Assembly (NCBI GenBank): GCA_914767715.1
Contig: OU612065.1
Coordinates: forward strand, 5,952,001-6,016,000
Direction of reading: 5' to 3'
DNA from: Membranipora membranacea
Taxonomy: Eukaryota; Bryozoa; Gymnolaemata; Cheilostomatida; Membraniporidae
DNA: 64,000 bases
Shown here: positions 13,024 through 25,100 of the stretch, piece after piece
How positions within the stretch are numbered: the first letter of the stretch is position 1
How the letters are laid out: each line of letters begins with the position of its first letter
The notes under the pieces: generated by a model
The model's input: only the letters and a program-made list of their open reading frames with translations
Told to the model about the DNA's origin: nothing
Databases searched by the model: none
Translations under genes and position numbers: made by a program

Positions 13024-14761
13024 TGAGTCTCAGATGCCATTATACCATTGAGTCTTTAGCTGAATATGGTTTCACTACCATCAATGATTGTTGAAAAGAA
13101 AAGTTTGCCTGCTGTTTTGTAAGGTGTAATTTTTTATATATGCATTCTATAAATCATAAACATTCCACACAACACAGTACATCATATATAACTGCATTCC
13201 ATTTATAACGTTATTTTTTTTAATGATTACTACATACCTACTTTACCTTATGTTTCTTTTTGCCCATTTATATTCCTATTTGACATACAAATATTATTGA
13301 AGCAACAATAGGTATAAAAATTGCTTCCTCACCAGTTGTTTACCTCATATTCTTAATCAGTTGTGAATATGGCTGTAAATAATTGATGAGCTTAACAGGT
13401 TTATTATATTGACATAAATATGATAACACAAATGGTAGAAGTTTGATGTATGTGTGAATTGGCATTTCAAATATGAGGTAACGGTAAACATTGGTGTAGT
13501 CATTGCTGACCAATATCACTTTGTATCACTCTCAGACCGTAACCAAACTCCAGTTTGCTGATATCTCATCCCATTAAAAATTGTTTATGAGGAGGTGATC
13601 TAAGGTTTCAAAACAGACAAATATGAAACCAGGAGGGTCAACAGACCTTCCAAATCTTTGCGTAGGTCACTGGCTATATTGATCTTCGGTTCAAATCATA
13701 AATTTAGCCTAGTAGACTCTTTTTTGTGGGAACTCTACTATCCGGGTTGACCAAGTCCCAACTGGCTCTTTTGCAGTATCTACAATGTATATCAAATTAT
13801 TCAAATCTATGCATGTTGAGCAGAAATATAGATCTGTATTAGTATGATAAAAGATAAGATTCGTATGATGGACATCTGGTTAAGAATAGACAATTCCTTA
13901 GTTTTTGCACAGAATACCATGGGAACTGTATTCTAAGAGTCACCCCTCTATATTTCTTGGTAACCACCAGTTCCGTTCCCGCTCATTTCTAAGACTGGTT
14001 ACAGGAAAGATCAAGGATTTCAAGAGAAATCCTTGGGAAAGATAGATACTGCTTTCACAATCTCTGTTAACCAAGCAATTAACTAACTATACTATTGCCT
14101 TGTTGGGCTTGCATTATGACCGCAGCCATCACCCACTCCTGAATGACACTTGGATAATTCAACTGGAGATCATATGGCAATGCCTTTCATTGAGCAAAGC
14201 TCATTTTTTGCTCTACTTGTGCAAAATAATGCCATAATAATCATAGATATAAAACTGTTTTTTTATCTAAGCATATAATTTATTATTATGGTTGTCTTGT
14301 ATGATTAGTAACCTGGCCATGAAATCCTCATTCATATATCCAAACTGCGGTCTCATTAGCAAGACAGCTCTCTAGATACATTTATCGTTGTGAGAAAAAC
14401 AAAAAATACTCACAAACGCCAGCACAACTCAGCTAACCAATATTGTCATCCATGAAGCGTACGCTTCGCATTTCATTCATTATTGTTGGATGGTCATATT
14501 CAGACATTTCTGGTTATAAATACTATTTCATATAAAATTCACCCAGGGCTACTTAAAAACTCAACCGCTGTTGCTCTTTGACTAAACGTTCCAGATTCCA
14601 CAATCATCCCCTGCACGGCAATGATTTGTGTCTGCATCACAGTTTTGCTGCTAGAATGCAACAACATGTCATTTGTTGAAAATTTGCATTTACAAAGCAG
14701 TTTTTGAGCTATTTTCTTTATTTTTTCTTCCAGCAAACAAAGTATAACAGATGAAATGTAT
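13024..14761. other. intergenic gap between convergent genes
   Basis: AT-rich sequence between the 3' ends of the Ly6-like gene and RPL18, which converge. I see no coding exon; there is only a small palindrome GAAGCGTACGCTTC near 14454 and homopolymer runs. It probably holds both 3'UTRs. Confidence 0.6.
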
Positions 14762-17201
14762 TTAAGCCTTGTATGCACGGCTGGATCTTCTTCCTCTGGC
14801 CTTCTCAAACTTGCGTCCCTTAGCTCTGACATATGGCCTGTAAAAAGATATAAGTGATGTCCATTACATCCAACAACATGAAATCAGGGCAAAAAAAAAA
14901 TTCCCCACATGAAAATGGCTAATCAAGGCATCTTCCCCCCCCCCCCCTATTTGAACTGTTGGGCTGCAGATTCATGTCATATTTCTATCAACATGTAGGT
15001 TTTTTTCTAATTTAAGCTAGAGCAACTAGTATTCGGAAATGGATTAATATTCCCAAACAGACAGATTTTATTAAACGGAAAGAAAAACCGCCCTCTATCA
15101 TAAATGGTTCTAATAATGGCTATCAACACAAACTGTAGGCATAAATGGCTCTTTTTGATCGAGGATGTTACAGAGACTGACATGAAAAACCTGAAGCGAT
15201 AAGTCTAGAAATAAGAATTTGATATGTTTACTAAAAGCTACTTCAATGGGGTCGGCATTACTTTTGTACTTATCACATCAAAATGCCACTCCATGTTATA
15301 AAACTGAATGACGCAAAGATCAACAACATTTTCAAGGCAGCAGGCGACTTTCATTTTTCAATTATTTTTAGCCTGCTTCAATTGGTTCATTCTGAATACT
15401 TACTTAGCATGACTGCCTGGTACACCAGGTGCTGGTCCAAAATGTCTGACAGCAAGTCTGTTCTTACGGACTCCCTGGATGAGTACACAGTTCTGTCCTT
15501 TGGGTGATCGTAGAGCCAACTGGTCAAATGTGATAATCTCACCACCTGCCTCCAAAATGCGAGCACGCGCTCCAGCGGTAACTCTCAGTGCACAAACCTA
15601 ACAAATCAAGGTGGTGAATATTATATCTGTTATTTAAAACGCCTCGAATTGCGTAGTATCAGGGTTGTGATTCTGTGGCGGGTAAGCTAATTTTGCGAAG
15701 ACCAGCTCACGCATGTCAGGCAAATGGGTCAATGACGATCAATTAGAAAAGGTGGAAAACAATGGGTAATGAGAACATGGCCCAGTTCACAGATTTGGTA
15801 AAGCCTACCTTCAGCTTGGGTACTTTGTGCATTCGTACATCATCAGTGATAGATCCAACAACAACAGCGGTCTTGCCATCTCGACCTCCCTTCTTCATGT
15901 TTTGGGCCAATCGTGAAATGGACATTGGTGGTCGATTGATTCTGCTCATGAAGAGCCTTCTCAGGACAACCTTGTTGAACTTGGCATTAGTTCTTCTTGC
16001 CAGAAATCTGTATAGCTGTAACAAATAAGACACATTCGTTAAGAAAAGTGAGGTGCAGCACATAAAATTTTTGAGTGTATGTACACAAATTTGACAAAGC
16101 TAACCCCACCACAGATATTTGAGGATCACCGCGTTGCGCGTGAAACCCATTGTTAAATTAATGGGACAGAAATAACGTTTCTGTCTAGAGCTCACCATGG
16201 TTGACCCACCTAGCTTCGCCCACAAGTTAGTATGAGCAGGTTTTAAAGGTTTTAGTTCAATAGAATTTTGAGAATATCAATATGCCCACAATTATTGTTA
16301 TTAAAACATGCAAACGGTTGAAGCTCTAGGGTGAGCTTCACAGAGCAAGTCACCAGACTTGAAACCATCTGCGTAGCACAAGTTCAGCATCAGCCACCCA
16401 TTTTTTGCACCATTTATGGCAAAAGAAGGGGCCTAAGAAATAATATCAATCACCCTCCCTTCAATGGTGATGATTCTCTGAAGCAAACAACAACTAGTAA
16501 ATATCTCATGATAATTTGTGACTAGAGAATATTGCTTAGCCCTTTTACCTTTGCTCCCAAATTTGATCCACAAATGTCGACACTCAGTTGAGTTGAAAGC
16601 TATCCCAGACAACAATCGATGTATCATTATCAGCTCATGCATGATGTGTATTCTAAATACATACATCCCTTCCTATGACTACTAGGTGACCCTTCTGCAC
16701 CCTACACACACTTTGCCCTGCCATCACCCTACACACGTTTGTCCCTGCCAACTAAAACTCCATAGATACAGCCTTGCTTATACACCCGAGACAAGACAGT
16801 TTGTACTCATTTTCCATTCATGTTTTGACTGGTTTGATTGATGTTGAAATATCAATTTCATATTTTCAGCTATTTTACCTTGACCACAACATAGGGTATC
16901 TTGGAGCACATCACACAGTGTTTGCATTGACTCACCTTTACCAACAGCCTCAGATATACATCCTCACTCTTAGGCTCAGTCCTTCGGACCTTACGGTCGT
17001 TCTTGTGGTTGATGTCGATACCCTGAAAAACAAGGGTATGTATCTAGTACTGTGTGATCACAAAGCAATGATAATTACACTCATATGCAACATAAATTGT
17101 TTTAAAATGACAATATGCGGCTGAACTTAGTTCAAATCTATTGATGGCTGCTGTAATAGATGATTAAAAAGACCATATCTATATTTTCTTATACTCACCA
17201 T
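14762..17201 (-). CDS. RPL18: 60S ribosomal protein L18 (eL18)
   Basis: Large-subunit ribosomal protein. Five coding exons in phase: 17199-17201 (the ATG alone), 16936-17022 ([20 protein letters not shown]), 15809-16015 ([28 protein letters not shown]), 15404-15597 ([45 protein letters not shown]) and 14762-14837 ([17 protein letters not shown]). The total is 188 residues, the same as human eL18. The first intron splits the protein directly after its initiator Met (ATG|gtgagt), so the first coding exon contributes a single codon. A pyrimidine tract CCTTTTCC about 16-23 bases upstream of the ATG fits a TOP transcription start. Confidence 0.97.
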
Positions 17202-17224
17202 ATTGAGTGATCAACCGGAAAAGG
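17202..17224 (-). promoter_or_regulatory. probable TOP start and short 5'UTR of RPL18
   Basis: On the minus strand CCTTTTCCGG is followed by about 14 bases and the ATG. Ribosomal protein genes of animals start transcription at such a C followed by pyrimidines. This is inferred from sequence only. Confidence 0.45.
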
Positions 17225-17935
17225 ATTGCACAATGCATCTTGGGTAAAAATATTGAAAAGTTTTCTCCAAGTTTTCCTATCTGCTCAATATTCACAGGCC
17301 TTTACTAATTGTCAGGTATGATAACTTCCACCCTCAACATAATAAATGTTTATTAAACCAGGGAGTTTGGGACCAAACTCCCTGATTAAACATACGTTTA
17401 TCAATTTGTTAAAGTTTAAATGTTTATTAAACATGAGAAATTTGTAGGCTGTGAAGAACTGAATTCACTGAAAGAGCATTGTATTTATGGCTGTTCAATA
17501 TTATTAGGTTTTTATTGGTATCATATATATCGCACTGCCCCTAGCAGCCCTTTATTTAGATATGCTTTGGTAATCTTAATCATACAAACACGCTATAGGC
17601 CCAAACGAGAGAGATGTACCTGGGATGTTGAATTTGGGCCTTGGGAAGTTTGGAGCAAAAACTTACCTACCTATCTCCCTCTTTCTTCCCTTTTTTCAGC
17701 TTTCTTCACCCAGAAATTAGCTTCATTTTTCAAGGGAAACTATGTTTTCCTACCTCCCAAGTACATATACCTTTGTGATTGGTTATTACCATTACTGCTT
17801 ACACACAGCTATTCATTATCTTTCCCTCGCCTTACACTATTGTTAAGGAGTTTCTCCTAGTTCGGCAAAATTACAACAATGTAAGCTAAAATGACGCAAT
17901 TCATAATATGATTGCTCATGTTTTGGCTTATAGAT

Positions 17936-18070
17936 ATGACAAACAAGGGCCGACGTGCACCTGCACTGCGGGACGCAGAGTGGTACTCCGTGTTGGGATT
18001 TCATTCGCGGAGACCTGATTTCCGGAACTACCACCTTGTCATGTACAAGCAAAAACTACAACAACGTTAA
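17936..18070 (+). other. GC-rich coding-like segment, unidentified
   Basis: A 44-codon open frame (MTNKGRRAPALRDAEWYSVL ... KLQQR, stop) is clearly richer in GC than its surroundings and is preceded by an acceptor-like TTGGCTTATAG. It could be the last exon of an unrecognised plus-strand gene or a short independent protein. I recognise no family. The frame opens a few codons further upstream (ATG TTT TGG). The minus strand is also open here, so strand is uncertain. Confidence 0.3.
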
Positions 18071-18660
18071 AAATCTTTGATGTGGCATTGGATGTTCATT
18101 TATCGCTATAGCTATAGCTATAGCAAAGTAAAGCCCTTTTTTTTTACATATTTGCACCTTTAAATTGTTTGATTTCTTTAATATTTATCCTTACACTCTT
18201 CAATGGATTGGTACCGAATTAACAAGATACATGACTAACATAATTGGCGTGACACATATTGATAGAGACATCAAACCACTTGTATCATTATATTTTATTA
18301 TATGAACATAAAAAAGGAATTTGAAAAACAAAATATTTATGAATTCAAACATATTTTTTCCAGCACTAAATCCGAAGACACTGATATGACAGATGATATG
18401 TTTAAAATTGATGGCATATTATTGTAAAATAATCCACTTGATAACATTTAGAATATTTTGGAAAAAGCCCAAATAATCTATAATAATTATAACTCATTCC
18501 TACATTGAGATAATTCTAATACCTCTGAAGGTCATTTGTTCACCATGATTCAACAGTACTTCGAAAGACAATCTACCAAAAATGCTGCAAGGCAACCATC
18601 CTGACTCAAACACAAACTCAACAACAACAGAAGAGTATTAAATATCGATAATTTCTACTA

Positions 18661-19007
18661 CCCTATAGGAGTTTAGTTTTCGCAGCATTTAGGATTCGCT
18701 TTTCGCCGTTGTTGCCTAGGTTGCGAAATTTAGTGTATCTTAAATTAAACTCACTCACCATAGTTTCATAAACAATGTAGAATTATACAGGAATACCCCT
18801 TTTCATACATGCAAGCTAGCATGGTGTAGTGGATTAAGTGTCTGTCTTGCAAGCAGAAGAAGATATATGCCCTGGGTTCAAATCCCAACTTGGACATTTT
18901 TTTTTTAATTTTCACTAGTAAGCCTACTAGCGAAATTTAGTACTAGTGAAACTTAGTACCAGGTCCAGATAGAAATTAAACTCTAGCTAAATTAAACTCC
19001 TATAGGG
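18661..19007. mobile_element. MITE with CCCTATAGGAGTTTA termini and TA flanks
   Basis: CCCTATAGGAGTTTA at 18661-18675 is exactly reversed at 18993-19007, and both outer edges are TA, as expected for a TA target duplication of the Tc1/mariner type. The interior is non-coding and contains a tRNA-like sequence. It lies just beyond the 3' end of FBF1. Confidence 0.65.
18815..18896 (+). repeat. tRNA-like sequence (pseudo-tRNA/SINE head)
   Basis: An A-box-like TGGTGTAGTGGATTAAG and a B box GGTTCAAATCCC lie about 50 bases apart, followed by TTGGACA and a T run. The anticodon arm has a 9-nt loop and the acceptor arms do not pair well, so this is a pseudo-tRNA rather than a working gene. It lies inside the TA-flanked MITE. 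Confidence 0.5.
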
Positions 19008-19175
19008 TATTTCCAATTGTGACAATAATATATTGGTCGTTTCATTGTTAGTGTTGTAGTAAACTACACACATACATGCAAAAACACATCACATACTGAT
19101 GATGAACACTACAACTGCAATGAAAAGCCTATAATAATATACTGAGATAGGATAATTAAAAACTGAACAGAATTC

Positions 19176-22100
19176 TCATAGGACAGATGAATTATGATAC
19201 GGCGAATATTTTAAAGCTTCTAAATACGCACCTTCTTCATTCAGAAAATCAGCATCCTAAAATCAAATTGGGACTATGTGAATAAAGAGTGACATCAACG
19301 ATTATGTTGAGCTGAATGCATTTTATGAAAAGATATTTGTATTAGCACGTTTACAGCTCTTAGCCATAATATCTCACTACATTTGTGTTAAAATGCAAAT
19401 TGGATAAAACAACACTACCATAAAGACACTCACCTGATCAGCGGTTATTTTATACTGAAGTATATTAGGATCAGTGAGATCGAGCTGTTGAGGTGCTACA
19501 ACTCCAACAGAGGGTGGAGAAGTTCTCGAGCGTAGAATTGGAGTGCCTAAAATCAGCAGATTAATTAATTAATTAATTTCAATCATGTAAGGTGATGTTC
19601 TCCAACCATAACAACAGCTTGTATTTTCGGTGACCAGTAGTCGGTGATTATGTTCATACATTGTGCATACTTACTAAGGCTTAAGTTATACTCACTGAGG
19701 CTAAAGTAAGGATTTTGAGTAATGGGCTGTTTACATCCAGCACAAAGCTGCATGCTCTTTAGCGACTCCAGCTGTTTCCTTTCTCTGGCCAGCTGCAGTC
19801 GTTCCTCAGCGGCTCTTTTCTCTACCAGTTTAAGTTCCTCAAGTCGAGAAGTGATATCATTCAGTCTTGTTTGGTTAGCAGAGTCAAGTCGACGGGATTC
19901 TAGTAGTGCCGATCGCCCCTCCTTTTCTTTTTCAACACAATCCTAAAATTACCATCAATGACTATATTACTGTCAGGCAAGATAACTTCTTACCACATGG
20001 TTGTCTGTTGTAGAGTTGTCCAATCACACATATCAAGACACCTAATAGCATCAATAACAAAAATCATAGGGAAGTCGTGGTCTGGACACGTACTACAAGC
20101 TCACACATTGATACAATGTGACTTTTATGGGTTTGCTCTTGGGGAAGTTTATTTACCTTTGAAAATGTCTCGATGGCTTCCATCTCTGTCTGGATCTTTT
20201 TGGCAAGCTCATTGAGACGATCCTGTTCTTTACGAATAAACTCTTTTTGCTGGTCGAGAACTGCTCTATCAGTGGCTATCCTCTTCTCCTCTTCAGCCAT
20301 AGCTTTACTACTCCTAGCTAGGTTATCTCTCTCAGACTCCATCGACTTTATCATACCTGTCAAAATGTATTCTGTTTTCTAGAAGGAGCCAATATCATTA
20401 TATTTCTTTAAAACTTTTTTCCTTTCTGCGTACAGTGGTCATAAAGAAGTTTGATTTATATTGCTAAATTTTTCCTTGCTTAAACCTTCTCATTAATGGG
20501 CCATAACACATAATATAGTAATTCAAGTCAATAAAATAGAAAAAAATCAAAAAACAGCCAACCTTCATATTTAGCTGAGCCCTGAGATTGTCGTAGTGAT
20601 TCCTCACTTTCCTTCTCACTAAGCATTCTCTGACTGACAGTGACATGAGAGCGCTCCTCTGATAGAAGTCTCCTCTCATCAGCTAACTGTACCATAGCCT
20701 GTCTCTGCTCTGATAAAAACGAGTCCTAAAATCACAGAAGCATCATTCTGCTTTCAATATATATATATAGAGAGAGTTGTCAATACTTACCACATGATGG
20801 CCCACGGTAGAGAAGGATATAGAGAACAAGTTCTTCGTGATCAATCAAGCCATGAAAAAAGTATCACCTGAAGTTTAATATGAGAGGAGTTGAGTATGTT
20901 ACCTTAGCCCTGGTTAGTTCACTTCTCTCTCTTGTAAGCTGCTCATTGAGTAATGACCTCTCCTGCTCTACGGCTGTCTGTATTGCTGCTAATTTACTCT
21001 TCTCTTGAGAGACGGTCCATTTCTCCTATTTTATAACAAGTTATCAGTTTTTAGACATGCTCACCATGGAGGGAACTACTATTGAACTGAAAAGGTTGTA
21101 CTGCTTGGTTGCGTAGGGAGTTTTTTGTCGTGTCTGTTTATGATTGAGATTTTTCCCAGCATTTACTTTCCTGATGAAAATAGGAGGAAGTCTCAGGACT
21201 GTGTTAATGAAAACCAACTAATACAGCAGGATAGAAATTGAGGGTCAGGAGCAGGTAATTTCAATTTGCTACTATATAGTGGATCAGAGGTAAGATATCT
21301 AGTTTCGATCAAGTAGATAATATATGCTTTTATATGATTACAGTAACCCACAAACCTGGTGCAGTTGCCTCTCTTGCTCCCTGAGTTGTATTTCCATTTT
21401 GGCTAACAGTTCTTGTAATCTGGATCTCTCTTTATCATTTTCATCCTGTTGCCGAATTAGGCACTCTTGCAGGACTGAGGGAGAAAGAATAAAAATATAA
21501 CTGACTATCACAGCGTTTACTTAGTATCATTGCCCATGTTACCCTTTATTGGCTTTGCGATGATTATGCAAAATAATTTTTGTAGTGTCTCATTATATAA
21601 TCCCATTAATAATTTAGAATTTGACTAAGCGCTCAATATTTCAATTTTGATTTACCTTTGAGCTGAGACTCTCTAGTGTTCATGCCTATCTCTCTCTCAT
21701 CGATGGTGACGTTGTGAGTTTTACCGATGTTAAACTGAAGTGCTGACAGACCAGCAGCATTCTGTTTCATCTGCTCCATAAGATACTGGATAGACTGGGG
21801 ATTACTAGTGGTGGAGAGTAGGCTCTCCAACTCCTGCTCTTTACTTTTACGCAATCTGCCAATGAAATTGGTTGTTAATTATGAACAGGTAACAAGAACA
21901 GCACTACGGGCTGAGCAACAGTCTGCTCATAAGATAATCACATTCACCTTAGAGTTTTCTCGTCTAAATTTTATTGGCCTTCCCAAGGACAGGCTGGTAG
22001 ATCTTTATTGTGATTCTCATATTATACCAGGTGATGTATCATATGTGCTCAGTAAGAGACTGCCCAGGTTGAGAAGTTGAGGCTCCAGTCGAACTATAGA

Positions 22101-25100
22101 TCTTTCTCATGTGTATGACTAATCCAATTCAGGAATTATTTTGTGTAATATCCGCAAATTCAAATACCGATCAATTTATGATATTTGGGTTTATCTTCCT
22201 AATATCAGTGAGAGGATAACTGCATGGAACCTTGGCGAAATCTGATAGCATAGAATTCTTGTTTGCTCATCAGTTACTAAAAGGTAGGAGACAAATGTAC
22301 ACCATATAAACTACATACACATCGATAGCATGCTGATGATCCTCATTGAGTCTCTGTATCTCCTCTCTGTGTTGTCTCCTCAGGCTATCTATCTCCTGTG
22401 ATTTTCTAAGCTCTAACTCGTCTAGTTTGCGATACTGAGCAGAGAATATGGAGGATTTCTCTTCTTCTATGTACCGAATCTTACTCAGATTCTCTGTTGT
22501 AAGCTGCTCAATTTCTTCTCTTAACCTTTTAATAAAACATCGATTTCATGTTTTTACATTTTATTTTACAATTTTCCAAATGTATTGCGTTTCAATGGTA
22601 GTTCCAACACAGCGATGAATTCATATCTGTTTGGAAAAGATGGCATAATGCTGAACTTTATTATACCATTGACTTAACCAATACTATAGATCTATAGATT
22701 CAAATGCAAGAAAACCCATCAAAAAATTCCACTCCTTCCATACAAACAGTCAATAACTGTCGATAAGCTATCAATCATAATGTACTGTGGAAAAGTAGAT
22801 AAAATTAAGACAGATCCATTACCTGAATTCTCTTCTTTGATATGATTCTTCAACCATCAGAATCCTTGACTTGTTACTGGTCTCAATAGTATGTATTTCA
22901 TCCTTGTGACGTGATTTCAAACTATCAACCAGAGATTCAAGATGGCTCTTCTCATGCTCAAGTCGTCGTACCTACATCCAAACAAAAAATTATCTTAAAT
23001 TGATGACGTAGAATTTATACAATCCTTGTCAGTAAAATCCATCAATTGAAAACCTTTGGTTGAGTGTAAGAAAACTAGCGTAAAATATCCAGAGAACTCA
23101 CTTTTCCTTCCAGTTCAACATTGTCAAGTTGTATCTCACTCTGTTTTGTTGGTGTTAATCCAGTCGGGAACACAGGAGAAGGTCCAACCCCTGTTATCTG
23201 TGCCTGAAATTAGTTTAAAATGTGCAAAAAAATGTTTTCCGCGTATTTTCAGTTACTTTGCCGAACATAATTGTTGATTTTATGAACATACAACTTGTTT
23301 TGGTGACAAAAAGCCCAGATTGTCCTGTGAAGGTACCTGTAGGTTTTGCTGTTGCAGTTTGAATGTTTCTTCAGCCACTTTGCTTTGCTGCTGGAGAGCA
23401 GCTTGCTGTTGCTGCTTCCTCATGTCCATCATATCTTGAAACTGTCTCTGCATCTGCTCAACTTGGGCCTGGTGCTGCAGCATCAGTGAATCCTGTAAAA
23501 CAAGGACACTATCCATGGGGTGGGAGAGGGTAAAGCGGCCGTCTTCAAATCAATGATAGGGAATATTGCATATTGCAGTATTTCACTGACATAGCCTTTA
23601 GATAATAGTTTAACAGCTCCTAAAGGGATGAATTTTGGCAGGATTTTGTACATTATAACCTTGTGTTCTTTCCACCCAGGATGCAGTCAGCCACACGCGA
23701 CCAGGACAATGGGTATAAGATAGATATGATGGATTTCTTACCTGCTCCATATTCCATGTAGACATATTACCAGGCATAGCACTCAGCATGTTAGGGGCAG
23801 CAGTAGGTTGCGGCTGTATAAACATTGGCTGAAAGAGTGGCTGTGTGGCGGGAGGTCTTGCGCTGACTTGAGGTTGAGTAGGTGTCACGGTTGCAGGCAT
23901 ACGAGGTACTTCAGTAATGGGTGAGTTATCATCAAATATACTGCTGATCACAGCCTGTTTGGGTGTTGTTGGTTTAGGCACAGGACCTGTATCAAATGGT
24001 GGAGCTGCCTGAGAGTTACGACCAGCAGGCCTGTCATTTGGTTTACCCATGCTGTAAAAGTATTAGATGAGAAAGCTACAAATTACCAGAATATATCAGG
24101 TCTGTCCAAAGATTCAACCATGGCATTCAAATATTGAGTTCAATATGTATCAGACCATTCGGAAAAGATCCAAAATCTGAGAAGCTGAATGATCAAACCT
24201 AAAGCTGCCGCTAGCTGTGACAGGAGTTGGTTCACCAAAGATGGACGCCTCCTTTTGCTGACTGGCTCGCCTATTTTTAGCCTGTTTTATCCAGTCTTCA
24301 GTGTCAGCATCTTTTGATGAAGGACTTGATTCTAGACCAAGCCAGTTGGAATCATCAGCCACTAAAACAAGATGAAAGCTTAAGGTAAATGAATGTTCCC
24401 AATCATTTGTGTTTCACTAACTATGAGACATAAATATAAGGATTTGGCTGAGAACACAAAACTACCTTATTCTATCAACAGCCGGATCAAGGAACATTTT
24501 TACTACGTTTAAAAGGATTTGGAAGAAGTTTTTTTGGACACATATAAAGACCCAACCCTTCCGAATGAAACGAAAAAAAACTGCTGTTTTTGTACTGGCA
24601 GAGAGCTGAAATCTAATCCAATGTGCAGACTCTCGTTTTGTGATGGAGAGTAATTATATTCGTCACGGCAACAAAAATGAAGATAACACATAGTGAAAAT
24701 ATTCGCTGCTAGAACATAAATTAGAGGAATGTGAGCAAAGAATAACGGTGATAATCTTGATCAAGCTAGATCCGTGTAATCCATTCCTGATTTGCCAATT
24801 AATGGCGTCTATTCAGGGATGTAAAATTTAGCGTAAATAATATTTGATCAACTTTGATCTTAGAAGAAAGGTGATGTGTGCCTTTTTTAGTTAAAACCTT
24901 ACAGCTGGGATCAATCAAAGGAGATTTGGATTCCACAAGTCCTGGCGTTACAAAGTCAAATTCCTGTGACTTGATTTGGAAAGAGCCATTGTCGGTTGGA
25001 GGTTCGGTCTCTAGAACAAATGTGTTATTAATCTGATGATGAACTTTAGAAACAATATGATATATAAGGTTAATTTTGTATTGAGCTGTCATTCCAGAAT

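Noticed and set aside
18815-18896. Functional tRNA gene
   Set aside because: Acceptor and anticodon stems do not fold properly and the anticodon loop has nine bases; treated as tRNA-like.
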